Source: an uncultured Collinsella sp. (GTDB lineage Bacteria; Actinomycetota; Coriobacteriia; Coriobacteriales; Coriobacteriaceae). From it: a stretch of DNA of 22,888 bases. Under the pieces are notes generated by a model. That model was not told the DNA's origin. It was given only the letters and a program-made list of their open reading frames with translations, and did not search any database. Numbering within the stretch: the first letter of the stretch is position 1; every line of letters starts with the position of its first letter. Position numbers and translations under genes: made by a program. Below are positions 13,564 to 20,734 of this stretch, piece by piece. The stretch lies in the NCBI GenBank assembly GCA_900545605.1, contig UQZL01000031.1, forward strand, positions 1 to 22,888, read 5' to 3'.

Positions 13564-14139
13564 GTGTTTGGTATTGGAGAGGGTGAGCTCGCGATCATCG
13601 TGGTCTTCGGCTTTTTGCTGTTTGGCCCGGATAAGCTCCCGCAGATGGGCCGCACGATCGGCCGTGCCATCCGTCAGTTCCGCGAGACGCAGGAAAAGAT
13701 GACGGCCGTTGTTCAGTCCGAGATTATCGATCCGGTGAGCGAAGCCGCGTCGGCCCCGGTCAAGCCCAAGAAGGCTGCTGCGACCGACGACGATTCCGAT
13801 GCGGACGAGGATGCCGCCGAGACGGCAGCGCCCGCCAAGAAGGAGACCTTTGCCGAGCGTCGCGCCCGCCTTGCTGCCGAGAAGGCCGCAAGCGAGGGTG
13901 CTGCTGAGGGCGAAGGTGTTGCCGAGGAGGCCGAGGGTGCAGAGCCTGCCGTTGCTGCTGATGCCGCCGAGCCCGAGCCTGTTGCAGAGCCCGAGCCCGA
14001 GCCGGCAGAGCCCACGACGGCTGACCTCTACGCTCGTCGTCCCCGCAAGCGCAAGGCCGTCGTCGACCAGCTCGCTCGCGAGCTCGAGGCCGAGGACGAC
14101 GCCGCTGCCGCCGACGCCTCGAAGGGAGGCGATGAGTAA
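13564..14139 (+). CDS. tatA: Twin-arginine translocase subunit, TatA/TatB family
   Basis: Pore-forming or receptor subunit of the Tat system, which exports folded proteins across the membrane. One N-terminal membrane helix (residues about 6-20, GELAIIVVFGFLLFGP) is followed by the hinge FGPDKLPQMGRTIGRAIRQFRE and an amphipathic helix. The remaining ~140 residues are an unusual Ala/Glu/Pro-rich acidic tail ending in a mixed-charge helix. The start is GTG 13564: GGAGG (13554-13558) lies five bases upstream and the membrane helix begins at once. A longer frame from 13519 would put a polar segment before the helix. A Glu at the helix start and the long tail lean towards TatB, but TatA cannot be excluded. 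It overlaps tatC by one base (TAATG). Confidence 0.88.
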   Translation: MFGIGEGELAIIVVFGFLLFGPDKLPQMGRTIGRAIRQFRETQEKMTAVVQSEIIDPVSEAASAPVKPKKAAATDDDSDADEDAAETAAPAKKETFAERRARLAAEKAASEGAAEGEGVAEEAEGAEPAVAADAAEPEPVAEPEPEPAEPTTADLYARRPRKRKAVVDQLARELEAEDDAAAADASKGGDE

Positions 14140-14933
14140 TGCCTATCGGACCTGCGCGCATGCCGCTTTTCGATCATCTGGGAGAGCTTCGTCGCCGCTT
14201 GACCATCGTGGTCGTGTCGGTGTTTGCCGCCGCCATCGTGCTGTATTTCGCCACACCCGTGGTGCTCGACATCTTGGAAGACCCCATCCGCTCCTTTGTG
14301 CCGGACGGTAAGTTCTACATCACCACCACGCTCGGCGGCTTTGGCTTGCGCTTCTCGCTGGCCATCAAGATGGCCGTGGTCATGTGCACGCCCATGATCA
14401 TCTGGCAGATTCTGGCTTTTTTCCTGCCGGCACTGCGTCCCAACGAGCGCAAATGGGTCGTGCCCACGGTGCTCGCCTCGACGGTGCTGTTCTTCCTGGG
14501 CGCTATCTTCTGCTACTTCATCATCATCCCGGCGGGCTTTGAGTGGCTTATCGGTGAGACCTCGGCCGTCGCCACGGCGCTGCCCGACCTGGAGAACTAC
14601 GTCAACATGGAGCTGCTCTTTATGATCGGCTTTGGTGTGGCGTTTGAGCTGCCGCTCATCATCTTCTACCTGTCCGTCTTCCATATTGTGTCCTATGCGG
14701 CCTTCCGCAGTGCCTGGCGTTACGTATACGTTGGCCTGCTTGCGGGCTCGGCTGTGATTACGCCCGACGGCTCGCCCGTTACGCTGGGCCTCATGTATGG
14801 CGCCCTGCTCTCGCTCTACGAGATTTCGCTCGCCATCGCTCGCGTGGTCATTACCGCGCGCGAGGGTAAGGAGGGCTTGTTTGTGAGCCGTCTGGACCTG
14901 TTTTCGGACGACGAAGAGGATAGCGAGGAGTAA
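14139..14933 (+). CDS. tatC: Sec-independent protein translocase TatC
   Basis: Integral-membrane receptor for twin-arginine signal peptides. The 264 residues have six hydrophobic segments. The N-terminal signature MPLFDHLGELRRRL, the FYxxLPALRPNERKW-type loop (AFFLPALRPNERKW) and MIGFGVAFELPLIIFYL are all characteristic. The C-terminus is acidic (DDEEDSEE). The ATG overlaps the previous stop by one base, with GGGAGG about eight bases upstream, so translation is probably coupled to the TatA/B gene. hypA starts six bases after its stop, suggesting one transcript. Confidence 0.95.
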   Translation: MPIGPARMPLFDHLGELRRRLTIVVVSVFAAAIVLYFATPVVLDILEDPIRSFVPDGKFYITTTLGGFGLRFSLAIKMAVVMCTPMIIWQILAFFLPALRPNERKWVVPTVLASTVLFFLGAIFCYFIIIPAGFEWLIGETSAVATALPDLENYVNMELLFMIGFGVAFELPLIIFYLSVFHIVSYAAFRSAWRYVYVGLLAGSAVITPDGSPVTLGLMYGALLSLYEISLAIARVVITAREGKEGLFVSRLDLFSDDEEDSEE

Positions 14934-14939
14934 ATCGGT

Positions 14940-15296
14940 ATGCACGAGGTTGGCATTGTCAACGGCATACTCGATACAGTGATTCGTGCGGCGCGTGGGG
15001 CGGGGGCCTCGCGCGCCGTTTTGGTAACGCTGCGTATCGGGGATATGACCGAGGTCGTGCGCGAGGCGCTTGACTTTGCGTGGGAGACGTTTCGCGACGA
15101 GGACCCGCTCACGCGAGGCTGCGAGCTTGCCGTGGAGGAGGTCCATCCACAAAGCGAGTGTCTGGACTGCGGCGAGGTTTTCGACCACGATCGTTTCCAC
15201 TGTCGCTGTCCCCAGTGTGGTGGTGCCAACGTGCGCCTACTGCACGGCCGCGAGCTCGATATCGCGAGCATCGAAATCGAAACCCCCGACGATTAG
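14940..15296 (+). CDS. hypA: Hydrogenase/urease nickel incorporation protein HypA
   Basis: Nickel chaperone that works with HypB to insert Ni into [NiFe]-hydrogenase precursors (or urease). The 118 residues start MHEVGI, giving the N-terminal Ni ligand His2 next to Glu3. The zinc domain has C74-x2-C77 and C90-x2-C93, with an extra Cys88. It begins six bases after the tatC stop, using a GAGGAG inside the tatC end. Placement next to tat genes fits export of the hydrogenase small subunit by Tat. No hydrogenase structural genes are in the window. Confidence 0.95.
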   Translation: MHEVGIVNGILDTVIRAARGAGASRAVLVTLRIGDMTEVVREALDFAWETFRDEDPLTRGCELAVEEVHPQSECLDCGEVFDHDRFHCRCPQCGGANVRLLHGRELDIASIEIETPDD

Positions 15297-15351
15297 CCCG
15301 CTAGCCATCTAGTGATGGGGTATAAAGGGGCCAAAGTAAGGAGCGCTAAGT

Positions 15352-16035
15352 ATGGCCGAGAAAACGATTGATATCGCATCGCCGATTCTGTCGCGCAACG
15401 AGCGCCTGGCAGATCAGCTGCGTCAGCGATTTAATGAGACAAACACCTATGTGATCAATGTGCTGTCGAGCCCCGGTTCGGGCAAGACCACCACGATCCT
15501 GGGCACCAACGAGCGCCTGCGCGACAAGGCCGGCTTGCGCTGCGCCGTCATCGAGGGCGACATCGCCTCGGACGTCGACGCCATCACCATGAAGGAAGCC
15601 GGCATGCCCGCCATCCAGATCAACACGGGCGGTCTGTGTCACCTCGAGGGTAACATGATCATGGAGGCCGTTGACGCGTTTGACCAGGCGGTGGGTCTTC
15701 AAAACATCGACGTCATCTTCATCGAAAACGTGGGCAACCTGGTCTGCCCGGTCGACTTTGACCTGGGCGAGAACCTGTCCATCATGATTCTCTCGGTGCC
15801 CGAGGGCGACGACAAGCCCGTCAAGTACCCGGGCATCTTCCAGCACGCCGGCGCACAGCTGCTCAACAAGGTAGACGTGGCCCCGGCTTTCGATTTTGAC
15901 ATGGATAGGTATACTAAGACACTCGATGACCTCAATCCGCAGGCGCCGCGGTTTGCCGTGAGCGCGCGCAAGGGCGAGGGCATGGATGCCTGGTGCGATT
16001 GGCTCATCGGGCAGATTGAGCAAGCAAGGGCGTAA
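15352..16035 (+). CDS. hypB: Hydrogenase nickel incorporation GTPase HypB
   Basis: SIMIBI-class GTPase that drives nickel delivery with HypA. The 227 residues show Walker A SSPGSGKTT (39-47), the metal-site pair Cys96-His97 (GGLCHLEG) with Cys132 in ENVGNLVCP, switch-like SVPEGDDKPVKYP and the guanine motif NKVD (172-175). There is no His-rich nickel-storage extension at the N-terminus. AAGGAG lies nine bases before the ATG. The 55-bp gap after hypA contains TATAAA (15321-15326), possibly an internal promoter. It is 54 bp before the topoisomerase gene. Confidence 0.95.
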   Translation: MAEKTIDIASPILSRNERLADQLRQRFNETNTYVINVLSSPGSGKTTTILGTNERLRDKAGLRCAVIEGDIASDVDAITMKEAGMPAIQINTGGLCHLEGNMIMEAVDAFDQAVGLQNIDVIFIENVGNLVCPVDFDLGENLSIMILSVPEGDDKPVKYPGIFQHAGAQLLNKVDVAPAFDFDMDRYTKTLDDLNPQAPRFAVSARKGEGMDAWCDWLIGQIEQARA

Positions 16036-16089
16036 ATCGGCCGCCATACGGGCGGGCGTAGCCGCAGAGACACGAGATAGGAGCCTCTT

Positions 16090-18684
16090 TTGAAGCTCAT
16101 CATCGCCGAGAAAAACGACGCCGCGCGTCAGATCGCCGAGCGTCTGTCCACGGGCAAACCCAAAAAGGATAAGGTGTACAACACCGCCATCTACCGTTTT
16201 GAGTGGAAGGGCGAGGAGTGCGTGACCATCGGCCTGGCCGGTCACATCCTTGCGCCCGATTTTTGCGACAGCGTGCTGTTCGATAAAAAGCTGGGCTGGT
16301 ATTCGGTCACCGAGGACGGCGAGATGCTGCCGGCCGACATGCCCGATGGCCTGGCTCGTCCGCCCTACGACACCAAGCGCAAGCCGTTTCTTGCCGACGG
16401 TATCTCCATTAAGGGCTGGAAGCTCGAGAGCCTGCCCTACCTCACGTGGGCACCCGTCATTAAGCTGCCGGCCGAGAAGGAACTCATCCGCTCGCTTAAG
16501 AACCTCGCCAAAAAGTCCGACAGCGTCATCATCGCTACGGACTTCGATCGCGAGGGCGAGCTGATCGGTTCGGACGCCCTCAACAAGGTGCGCGAGGTGG
16601 CGCCGGACTTGCCGGTTGCCCGCGCCCAGTATTCTTCGTTTACCAAGGCCGAGATCACGCAGGCCTTCGATAATCTCGTCTCGCTCGACCAGAACCTGGC
16701 CGACGCAGGCGAGAGCCGTCAGCACATCGACCTCATTTGGGGTGCGGTGCTGACGCGCTACCTGACGCTCGCCAAGTTTGGCGGCTTTGGTAACGTGCGC
16801 TCCGCCGGCCGCGTACAGACGCCGACGCTTGCCCTGGTGGTCGAGCGCGAGCGCGAGCGCATGGCGTTTGTGCCCGAGGACTATTGGCAGATTCGCGGCA
16901 TGGGTGCCGCGCAGGGCGCTGCCGAGGACGATCGCTTTAAGATCGCGCACAAGACGGCGCGCTTTACCGACAGGGATGCTGCTGAGACGGCGTACGGCCA
17001 TGTTGACGGCGTCGCGACGGCAACCGTCGCCGCGGTGACCAAGCGCTCGCGCAAGCAGCAGCCGCCCACGCCGTTTGCGACCACCTCGCTGCAGGCTGCC
17101 GCCGCGGCCGAGGGCATCTCGCCTGCGCGTACCATGCGCATCGCTGAGTCCCTCTACATGGCCGGTCTCATCAGCTACCCGCGTGTCGACAATACCGTGT
17201 ACCCCGCGACGCTCGATCTGGGCGCCGTGGTGAGCGACCTGGCAAAGATCAACCCGGCGCTGGCGCCCGTATGCAAAAAGGTGCTTGCCGGCCCCATGAA
17301 GCCTACGCGCGGCAAAGTCGAGACCACCGACCACCCGCCTATCTATCCCACGGGCGAGGGCGATCCGTCCACGCTCGACGGCGGCCAGCGCAAGCTCTAC
17401 GACCTCATCGCCCGCCGCTTCCTGGCGACGCTCATGGGTCCCGCGACCATCGAGAACACCAAGCTCGAGCTCGATGTGAACGGTGAGCCGTTCGTGGCTT
17501 CGGGCGATGTGCTCGTGACCCCGGGTTTCCGCGAGGCCTACCCGTATGGCCTTAAACGCGACGAGCAGATGCCGCCGCTTGAGCAGGGCGATACGGTCGA
17601 CGTATTCGACATTAAGCTCGAGGCCAAGCAGACCGAGCCGCCCGCGCGCTACAGCCAGGGCAAGCTCGTGCAGGAGATGGAGAAGCGCGGCCTGGGCACC
17701 AAGTCCACGCGCGCGAGCATCATCGAGCGCCTGTACGCCGTGCGCTATCTCAAAAACGATCCCGTGGAGCCGAGCCAGCTGGGCATCGCCATCATCGACG
17801 CACTGACGCAGTTTGCCCCGCGCATCACGAGCCCCGATATGACCAGCGAGCTCGATGGCGACATGACCCGTGTGGAGCGCGGCGAGGATACCGAAGAGCA
17901 TGTCGTGACGCACTCGCGCGCGCTGCTGGCTGGCGTGCTCGACGAGCTGCTCAAGCATACGCAGGAGCTGGGCGACGCCATCAGCGACGCCGTCACGGCC
18001 GATGCGCGCGTGGGCGCCTGCCCCAAGTGCGGCAAGGACCTGGTTATGAAGACGAGCGCCAAGACCCGTGGCAGCTTCATTGGCTGCATGGGCTGGCCCG
18101 ACTGCGACGTGACCTATCCGGTGCCGAGCGGCGTCAAGGTGAGCCCGCTCGAGGGCGAGGCCGCCGTGTGTCCCGAGTGCGGTGCGCCGCGCATTAAGTG
18201 TCAGCCGTTCCGCCAGAAGGCCTTCGAGATTTGCGTGAACCCCACATGCCCCACCAACTACGAGCCCGACCTTAAGGTGGGCGAGTGCAAGGTGTGTGCC
18301 GAGGCCGGACGCCATGGCGACCTGATCGCGCACAAGAGCGAGAAGAGCGGCAAGCGTTTTATCCGCTGCACCAACTATGACGATTGCGGCGTGAGCTATC
18401 CTCTGCCGGCGCGCGGTAAGCTCGAGGCGACGGGTGAGACCTGCCCCGAGTGCGGCGCCCCCATCGTGGTGGTCAACACGGCGCGCGGCCCGTGGCGTAT
18501 CTGCGTCAACATGGACTGCCCGACCAAGGAGAAGAAGCCCGCCCGCGGCCGCAAGACCACGACTAAGGCGAGCACGGCCAAGAAGACGACGGCGGCCAAG
18601 AAGACGACGGCTAAGAAAGCCACTGCCGCCAAGAAGACGACCGCGAAGAAGTCGACTGCCAAGAAAGTAGCCTCCGACAAGTAA
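16090..18684 (+). CDS. Type IA DNA topoisomerase, archaeal-like, with four zinc ribbons and a Lys-rich tail
   Basis: Relaxes negative supercoils by single-strand passage. The 864 residues begin with a TOPRIM domain (KLIIAEKNDAARQIAERLS, metal site ATDFDREGELIG at about 149-160). The catalytic Tyr is about residue 363 in LISYPRVDNTVYP, which resembles archaeal type IA enzymes more than the bacterial TopA form (YMRTDS). GLGTKSTRASII is also present. Four Cys4 ribbons begin at about residue 644 (CPKCGK..., CPECGAP..., CKVCAEA..., CPECGAP...). The last ~50 residues are AKKTT-type Lys repeats that probably bind DNA. The start is TTG, set by TAGGAG (16078-16083) six bases upstream and the conserved strand starting at residue 2. 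Whether it is the only topoisomerase I in the genome cannot be seen here. Confidence 0.92.
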   Translation: MKLIIAEKNDAARQIAERLSTGKPKKDKVYNTAIYRFEWKGEECVTIGLAGHILAPDFCDSVLFDKKLGWYSVTEDGEMLPADMPDGLARPPYDTKRKPFLADGISIKGWKLESLPYLTWAPVIKLPAEKELIRSLKNLAKKSDSVIIATDFDREGELIGSDALNKVREVAPDLPVARAQYSSFTKAEITQAFDNLVSLDQNLADAGESRQHIDLIWGAVLTRYLTLAKFGGFGNVRSAGRVQTPTLALVVERERERMAFVPEDYWQIRGMGAAQGAAEDDRFKIAHKTARFTDRDAAETAYGHVDGVATATVAAVTKRSRKQQPPTPFATTSLQAAAAAEGISPARTMRIAESLYMAGLISYPRVDNTVYPATLDLGAVVSDLAKINPALAPVCKKVLAGPMKPTRGKVETTDHPPIYPTGEGDPSTLDGGQRKLYDLIARRFLATLMGPATIENTKLELDVNGEPFVASGDVLVTPGFREAYPYGLKRDEQMPPLEQGDTVDVFDIKLEAKQTEPPARYSQGKLVQEMEKRGLGTKSTRASIIERLYAVRYLKNDPVEPSQLGIAIIDALTQFAPRITSPDMTSELDGDMTRVERGEDTEEHVVTHSRALLAGVLDELLKHTQELGDAISDAVTADARVGACPKCGKDLVMKTSAKTRGSFIGCMGWPDCDVTYPVPSGVKVSPLEGEAAVCPECGAPRIKCQPFRQKAFEICVNPTCPTNYEPDLKVGECKVCAEAGRHGDLIAHKSEKSGKRFIRCTNYDDCGVSYPLPARGKLEATGETCPECGAPIVVVNTARGPWRICVNMDCPTKEKKPARGRKTTTKASTAKKTTAAKKTTAKKATAAKKTTAKKSTAKKVASDK

Positions 18685-18706
18685 CGGCGCGGTCGAAACA
18701 TTGCCT

Positions 18707-18747
18707 AAAAAACGAGCGAGGACCCCACGATCCTCGCTCGTTTTTTT
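18707..18747. terminator. Bidirectional terminator between convergent genes
   Basis: AAAACGAGCGAGGA (18709-18722) pairs perfectly with TCCTCGCTCGTTTT (18731-18744) around an 8-nt loop. It is flanked by As upstream and a 7-T run downstream, so it works for the topoisomerase gene and, on the other strand, for the zinc-ribbon gene. Confidence 0.92.
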
Positions 18748-18751
18748 ATCT

Positions 18752-18805
18752 GGCAGTTAGGGACGTTCCTTTTCTGCCGGCAGTTTAGGAACGTCCCTAA
18801 CTGCC
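18752..18805. repeat. GGGACGTTCC palindrome with 19-bp perfect arms
   Basis: 18752-18770 and 18787-18805 are exact reverse complements over 19 bases. The 16-nt centre is itself palindromic (CTGCCGGCAG at 18774-18783). It has no T-run and directly follows a complete terminator, so termination does not explain it. It belongs with the other GGGAC-core palindromes in the window. Confidence 0.75.
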
Positions 18806-18825
18806 GGCTCGGGAACGACAAAGCG

Positions 18826-19809
18826 CTAGTTCACTTCGACGGGTTTGGCGCCGGGGTAGCGCTCCTCAAAGTCTAGGCGGTACTTATTGTCATTGGTGCC
18901 CGCCACGTTGTCGCGCGACAGCGGCGCCACGATCTCATTCTTGTGGTCCGCAGGCTTGGCGTATTTCAGGCTGATCTCCCAGGCATCACAGATTGCGTCA
19001 ATGCGGTGATCCAGGTCGTCGTACAGGGCGATGATGTCCTTCCAGGAGCTGTAGTTCTTGGAGCTCGTCGGAACGTCTAGGTCCTCGACGATGTCGTAAT
19101 ACTGCTCGATGGTGTCCTCCGTGCGCTCGGCGACGTCGGCGAGATTTTGACGGGTGGTTCGATCCTCTTCCAGATAGTTGCCGTTGAAGTTCTGCGCGCA
19201 GCCACGGACGTAGTTGTCGAGGTCTTCGAGCAAGTCGTAGTATTCGCTTAGTCGGCGGTAGAGATTCTGCTCGGAGAGCGTTGCTTCGCCGCCATCCTCG
19301 TCGTCATCGTCATCATCGTCGTACAGGCTGTTGGGATCGCCGAGAGGCTTTAGGTCATCGTCGTCGACGTCATGGTGCAGCTTGGCTACCTCGGCAGTCG
19401 TCTGCGTGGCGGCGTTGTCGAACGGTCTGATTGCAAAGAAGATGACCAGGGCGATGATGATCGCCACCAGCACAACGATAACGGCGATAAGCGGCCCGGT
19501 GCCGCTCTTTTTGGGGGCGGGGGTCTGTGGTGAAGCGGGCGCGTATGCGGGAGCCGGCTGCTGTTGGGGCGAGCCGCTCGCGACGGGTATGCGCTGCGTG
19601 GTCTCGACAGTCGCGGGGCCTGCGGCGGGGTCGGGGCGATAGGCGAGGGGGTCGTCCGCCTTGGCTTGCGGCGTATCGAGGGAACCGGTCTGCTCAAAAG
19701 CGGGCTGGCTATCGCTCGCGGTTGTTTGCTCAACGGGTGCACCGCACGAGGTGCAGAACTTGGCATCATCTGCAAGAAGTTTGCCGCACGAGGCGCAATA
19801 CCGAGACAT
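18826..19809 (-). CDS. Zinc-ribbon single-pass membrane protein, function unknown
   Basis: The 327 residues have clear architecture but no recognised function. The N-terminal cytoplasmic zinc ribbon has C5-x2-C8 and C19-x2-C22 (YCASCGK...FCTSCG). A Pro/Ala/Gln-rich linker covers about 25-105. One membrane helix follows (about 106-127, PLIAVIVVLVAIIIALVIFFAI). The outer part begins with an acidic spacer that includes seven consecutive Asp (164-170) and continues into a helical domain rich in Tyr, Asp and Leu (EYYDLLEDLDNYV...). The start at 19809 is supported by AAAGGAG six bases upstream; an ATG at 19827 lacks such a site. Such ribbon-linker-TM proteins occur widely in Firmicutes and Actinobacteria, often with sensor-like roles, but none can be assigned here. 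Confidence 0.85.
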   Translation of the reverse strand: MSRYCASCGKLLADDAKFCTSCGAPVEQTTASDSQPAFEQTGSLDTPQAKADDPLAYRPDPAAGPATVETTQRIPVASGSPQQQPAPAYAPASPQTPAPKKSGTGPLIAVIVVLVAIIIALVIFFAIRPFDNAATQTTAEVAKLHHDVDDDDLKPLGDPNSLYDDDDDDDEDGGEATLSEQNLYRRLSEYYDLLEDLDNYVRGCAQNFNGNYLEEDRTTRQNLADVAERTEDTIEQYYDIVEDLDVPTSSKNYSSWKDIIALYDDLDHRIDAICDAWEISLKYAKPADHKNEIVAPLSRDNVAGTNDNKYRLDFEERYPGAKPVEVN

Positions 19810-19877
19810 TGCCACTCCTTTCGCCACATTTCAATGCAATACGACGATTATACCCAGCGTCCAAAATTCCCCATCAT

Positions 19878-19946
19878 AAGTTGCGGTGAAATGGGGACTG
19901 TTTGGCGGTCTCAGGGCTTCAATCAGTCCCTATTTCACCGCAACTT
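19878..19946. repeat. GGGGACTG palindrome with 23-bp arms
   Basis: 19878-19900 and 19924-19946 are reverse complements across 23 bases, apart from one G-U-compatible position. The loop is 23 nt. The arms contain GAAATGGGGACTG and CAGTCCCTATTTC. It lies between the zinc-ribbon gene and tmk, divergent genes that need no terminator here. It is another member of the GGGAC palindrome set. Confidence 0.72.
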
Positions 19947-20049
19947 TGGAAAGGCACCTTTAGCCATTGGGGACGCGCCGAGCACTGGGGTATCATGGCT
20001 TGGTTGCTATAACTTGCATTTTCGCGCCTTGTAGGAAGGGGCTGCGCCC

Positions 20050-20733
20050 ATGGCTTTTGAGCCCGCTCAACATAGCTTCATTACGCTCGAGGGCGTCGAC
20101 GGCGCCGGCAAGTCCACACAGGCGCGCCTGCTGGCCCGCGCGCTCGACCTTGCCGGCTATCAGGTCGTAGCTCTGCGCGAGCCGGGCGGCACCGCCATCA
20201 GCGAAAAGATTCGCGCCCTGCTGCTCGACCCCGCCAACACGGCAATGGGCGATACCTGCGAGCTGCTGCTCTACGAGGCTGCGCGTGCCCAGCTGGTGCA
20301 CGAAGTCATCGCTCCCGCGCTCGCAGCCGGCAAGGTGGTTCTGTGCGATCGCTTCTACGATTCCACGACCTGCTACCAGGCGTTTGCCGATGGCCTCGAT
20401 CGCCAGATGGTGCGCGACGCCAACAACCTGGCCGTCGCGGGTACGCACCCGGCGCTCACGCTCGTCTATCGCATCACGCCCGAGCAAGCGGCGCTGCGCA
20501 TGGCCGCCCGTGGTGCGGCCGACCGCATGGAGGCCAAGGGCATGGCCTTCCAAGAGCGCGTCTACCAGGGATTTTGCGCCATTGCCGCCGAGGCACCAAA
20601 CCGCGTAAAGCTCATCGACGCGACCGCGACCATCGAGGAAGTCTTCGAGAAGACGGTCGAGCAGGTTCGCGCCTACGGCCTCGATATTTCCCAGGACGCC
20701 GTCACCGCCGCGCTTGCCCAGGAGGCCGAGTAA
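20050..20733 (+). CDS. tmk: Thymidylate kinase (dTMP kinase)
   Basis: Phosphorylates dTMP to dTDP in dTTP synthesis. The 227 residues have the P-loop GVDGAGKST (15-23), the substrate motif ALREPGGTAISEKIR (about 41-55), the DRF-type motif CDRFYDSTTCYQ (about 99-110) and a lid region RGAADRMEAKG. The ATG follows GGAAGG by about ten bases. TATAAC (20008-20013) upstream is a possible -10. holB starts two bases after its stop, so the two genes form an operon. Confidence 0.95.
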   Translation: MAFEPAQHSFITLEGVDGAGKSTQARLLARALDLAGYQVVALREPGGTAISEKIRALLLDPANTAMGDTCELLLYEAARAQLVHEVIAPALAAGKVVLCDRFYDSTTCYQAFADGLDRQMVRDANNLAVAGTHPALTLVYRITPEQAALRMAARGAADRMEAKGMAFQERVYQGFCAIAAEAPNRVKLIDATATIEEVFEKTVEQVRAYGLDISQDAVTAALAQEAE

Positions 20734-20734
20734 C

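Noticed and set aside
15346..18333. 995-residue minus-strand open frame opposite hypB and the topoisomerase gene
   Set aside because: Antisense shadow of GC-rich codons; low-complexity Arg/His/Gly/Val composition with no motif, while the plus strand encodes clear families.
18540..18672. Tandem AAGAAGACGACG-type DNA repeats
   Set aside because: They encode the Lys/Thr/Ala tail of the topoisomerase in frame and are explained by protein composition, not a separate element.
3253..19946. GGGAC palindromes as a CRISPR array
   Set aside because: They are scattered, individually different, thousands of bases apart, and have no regular spacers or cas genes.
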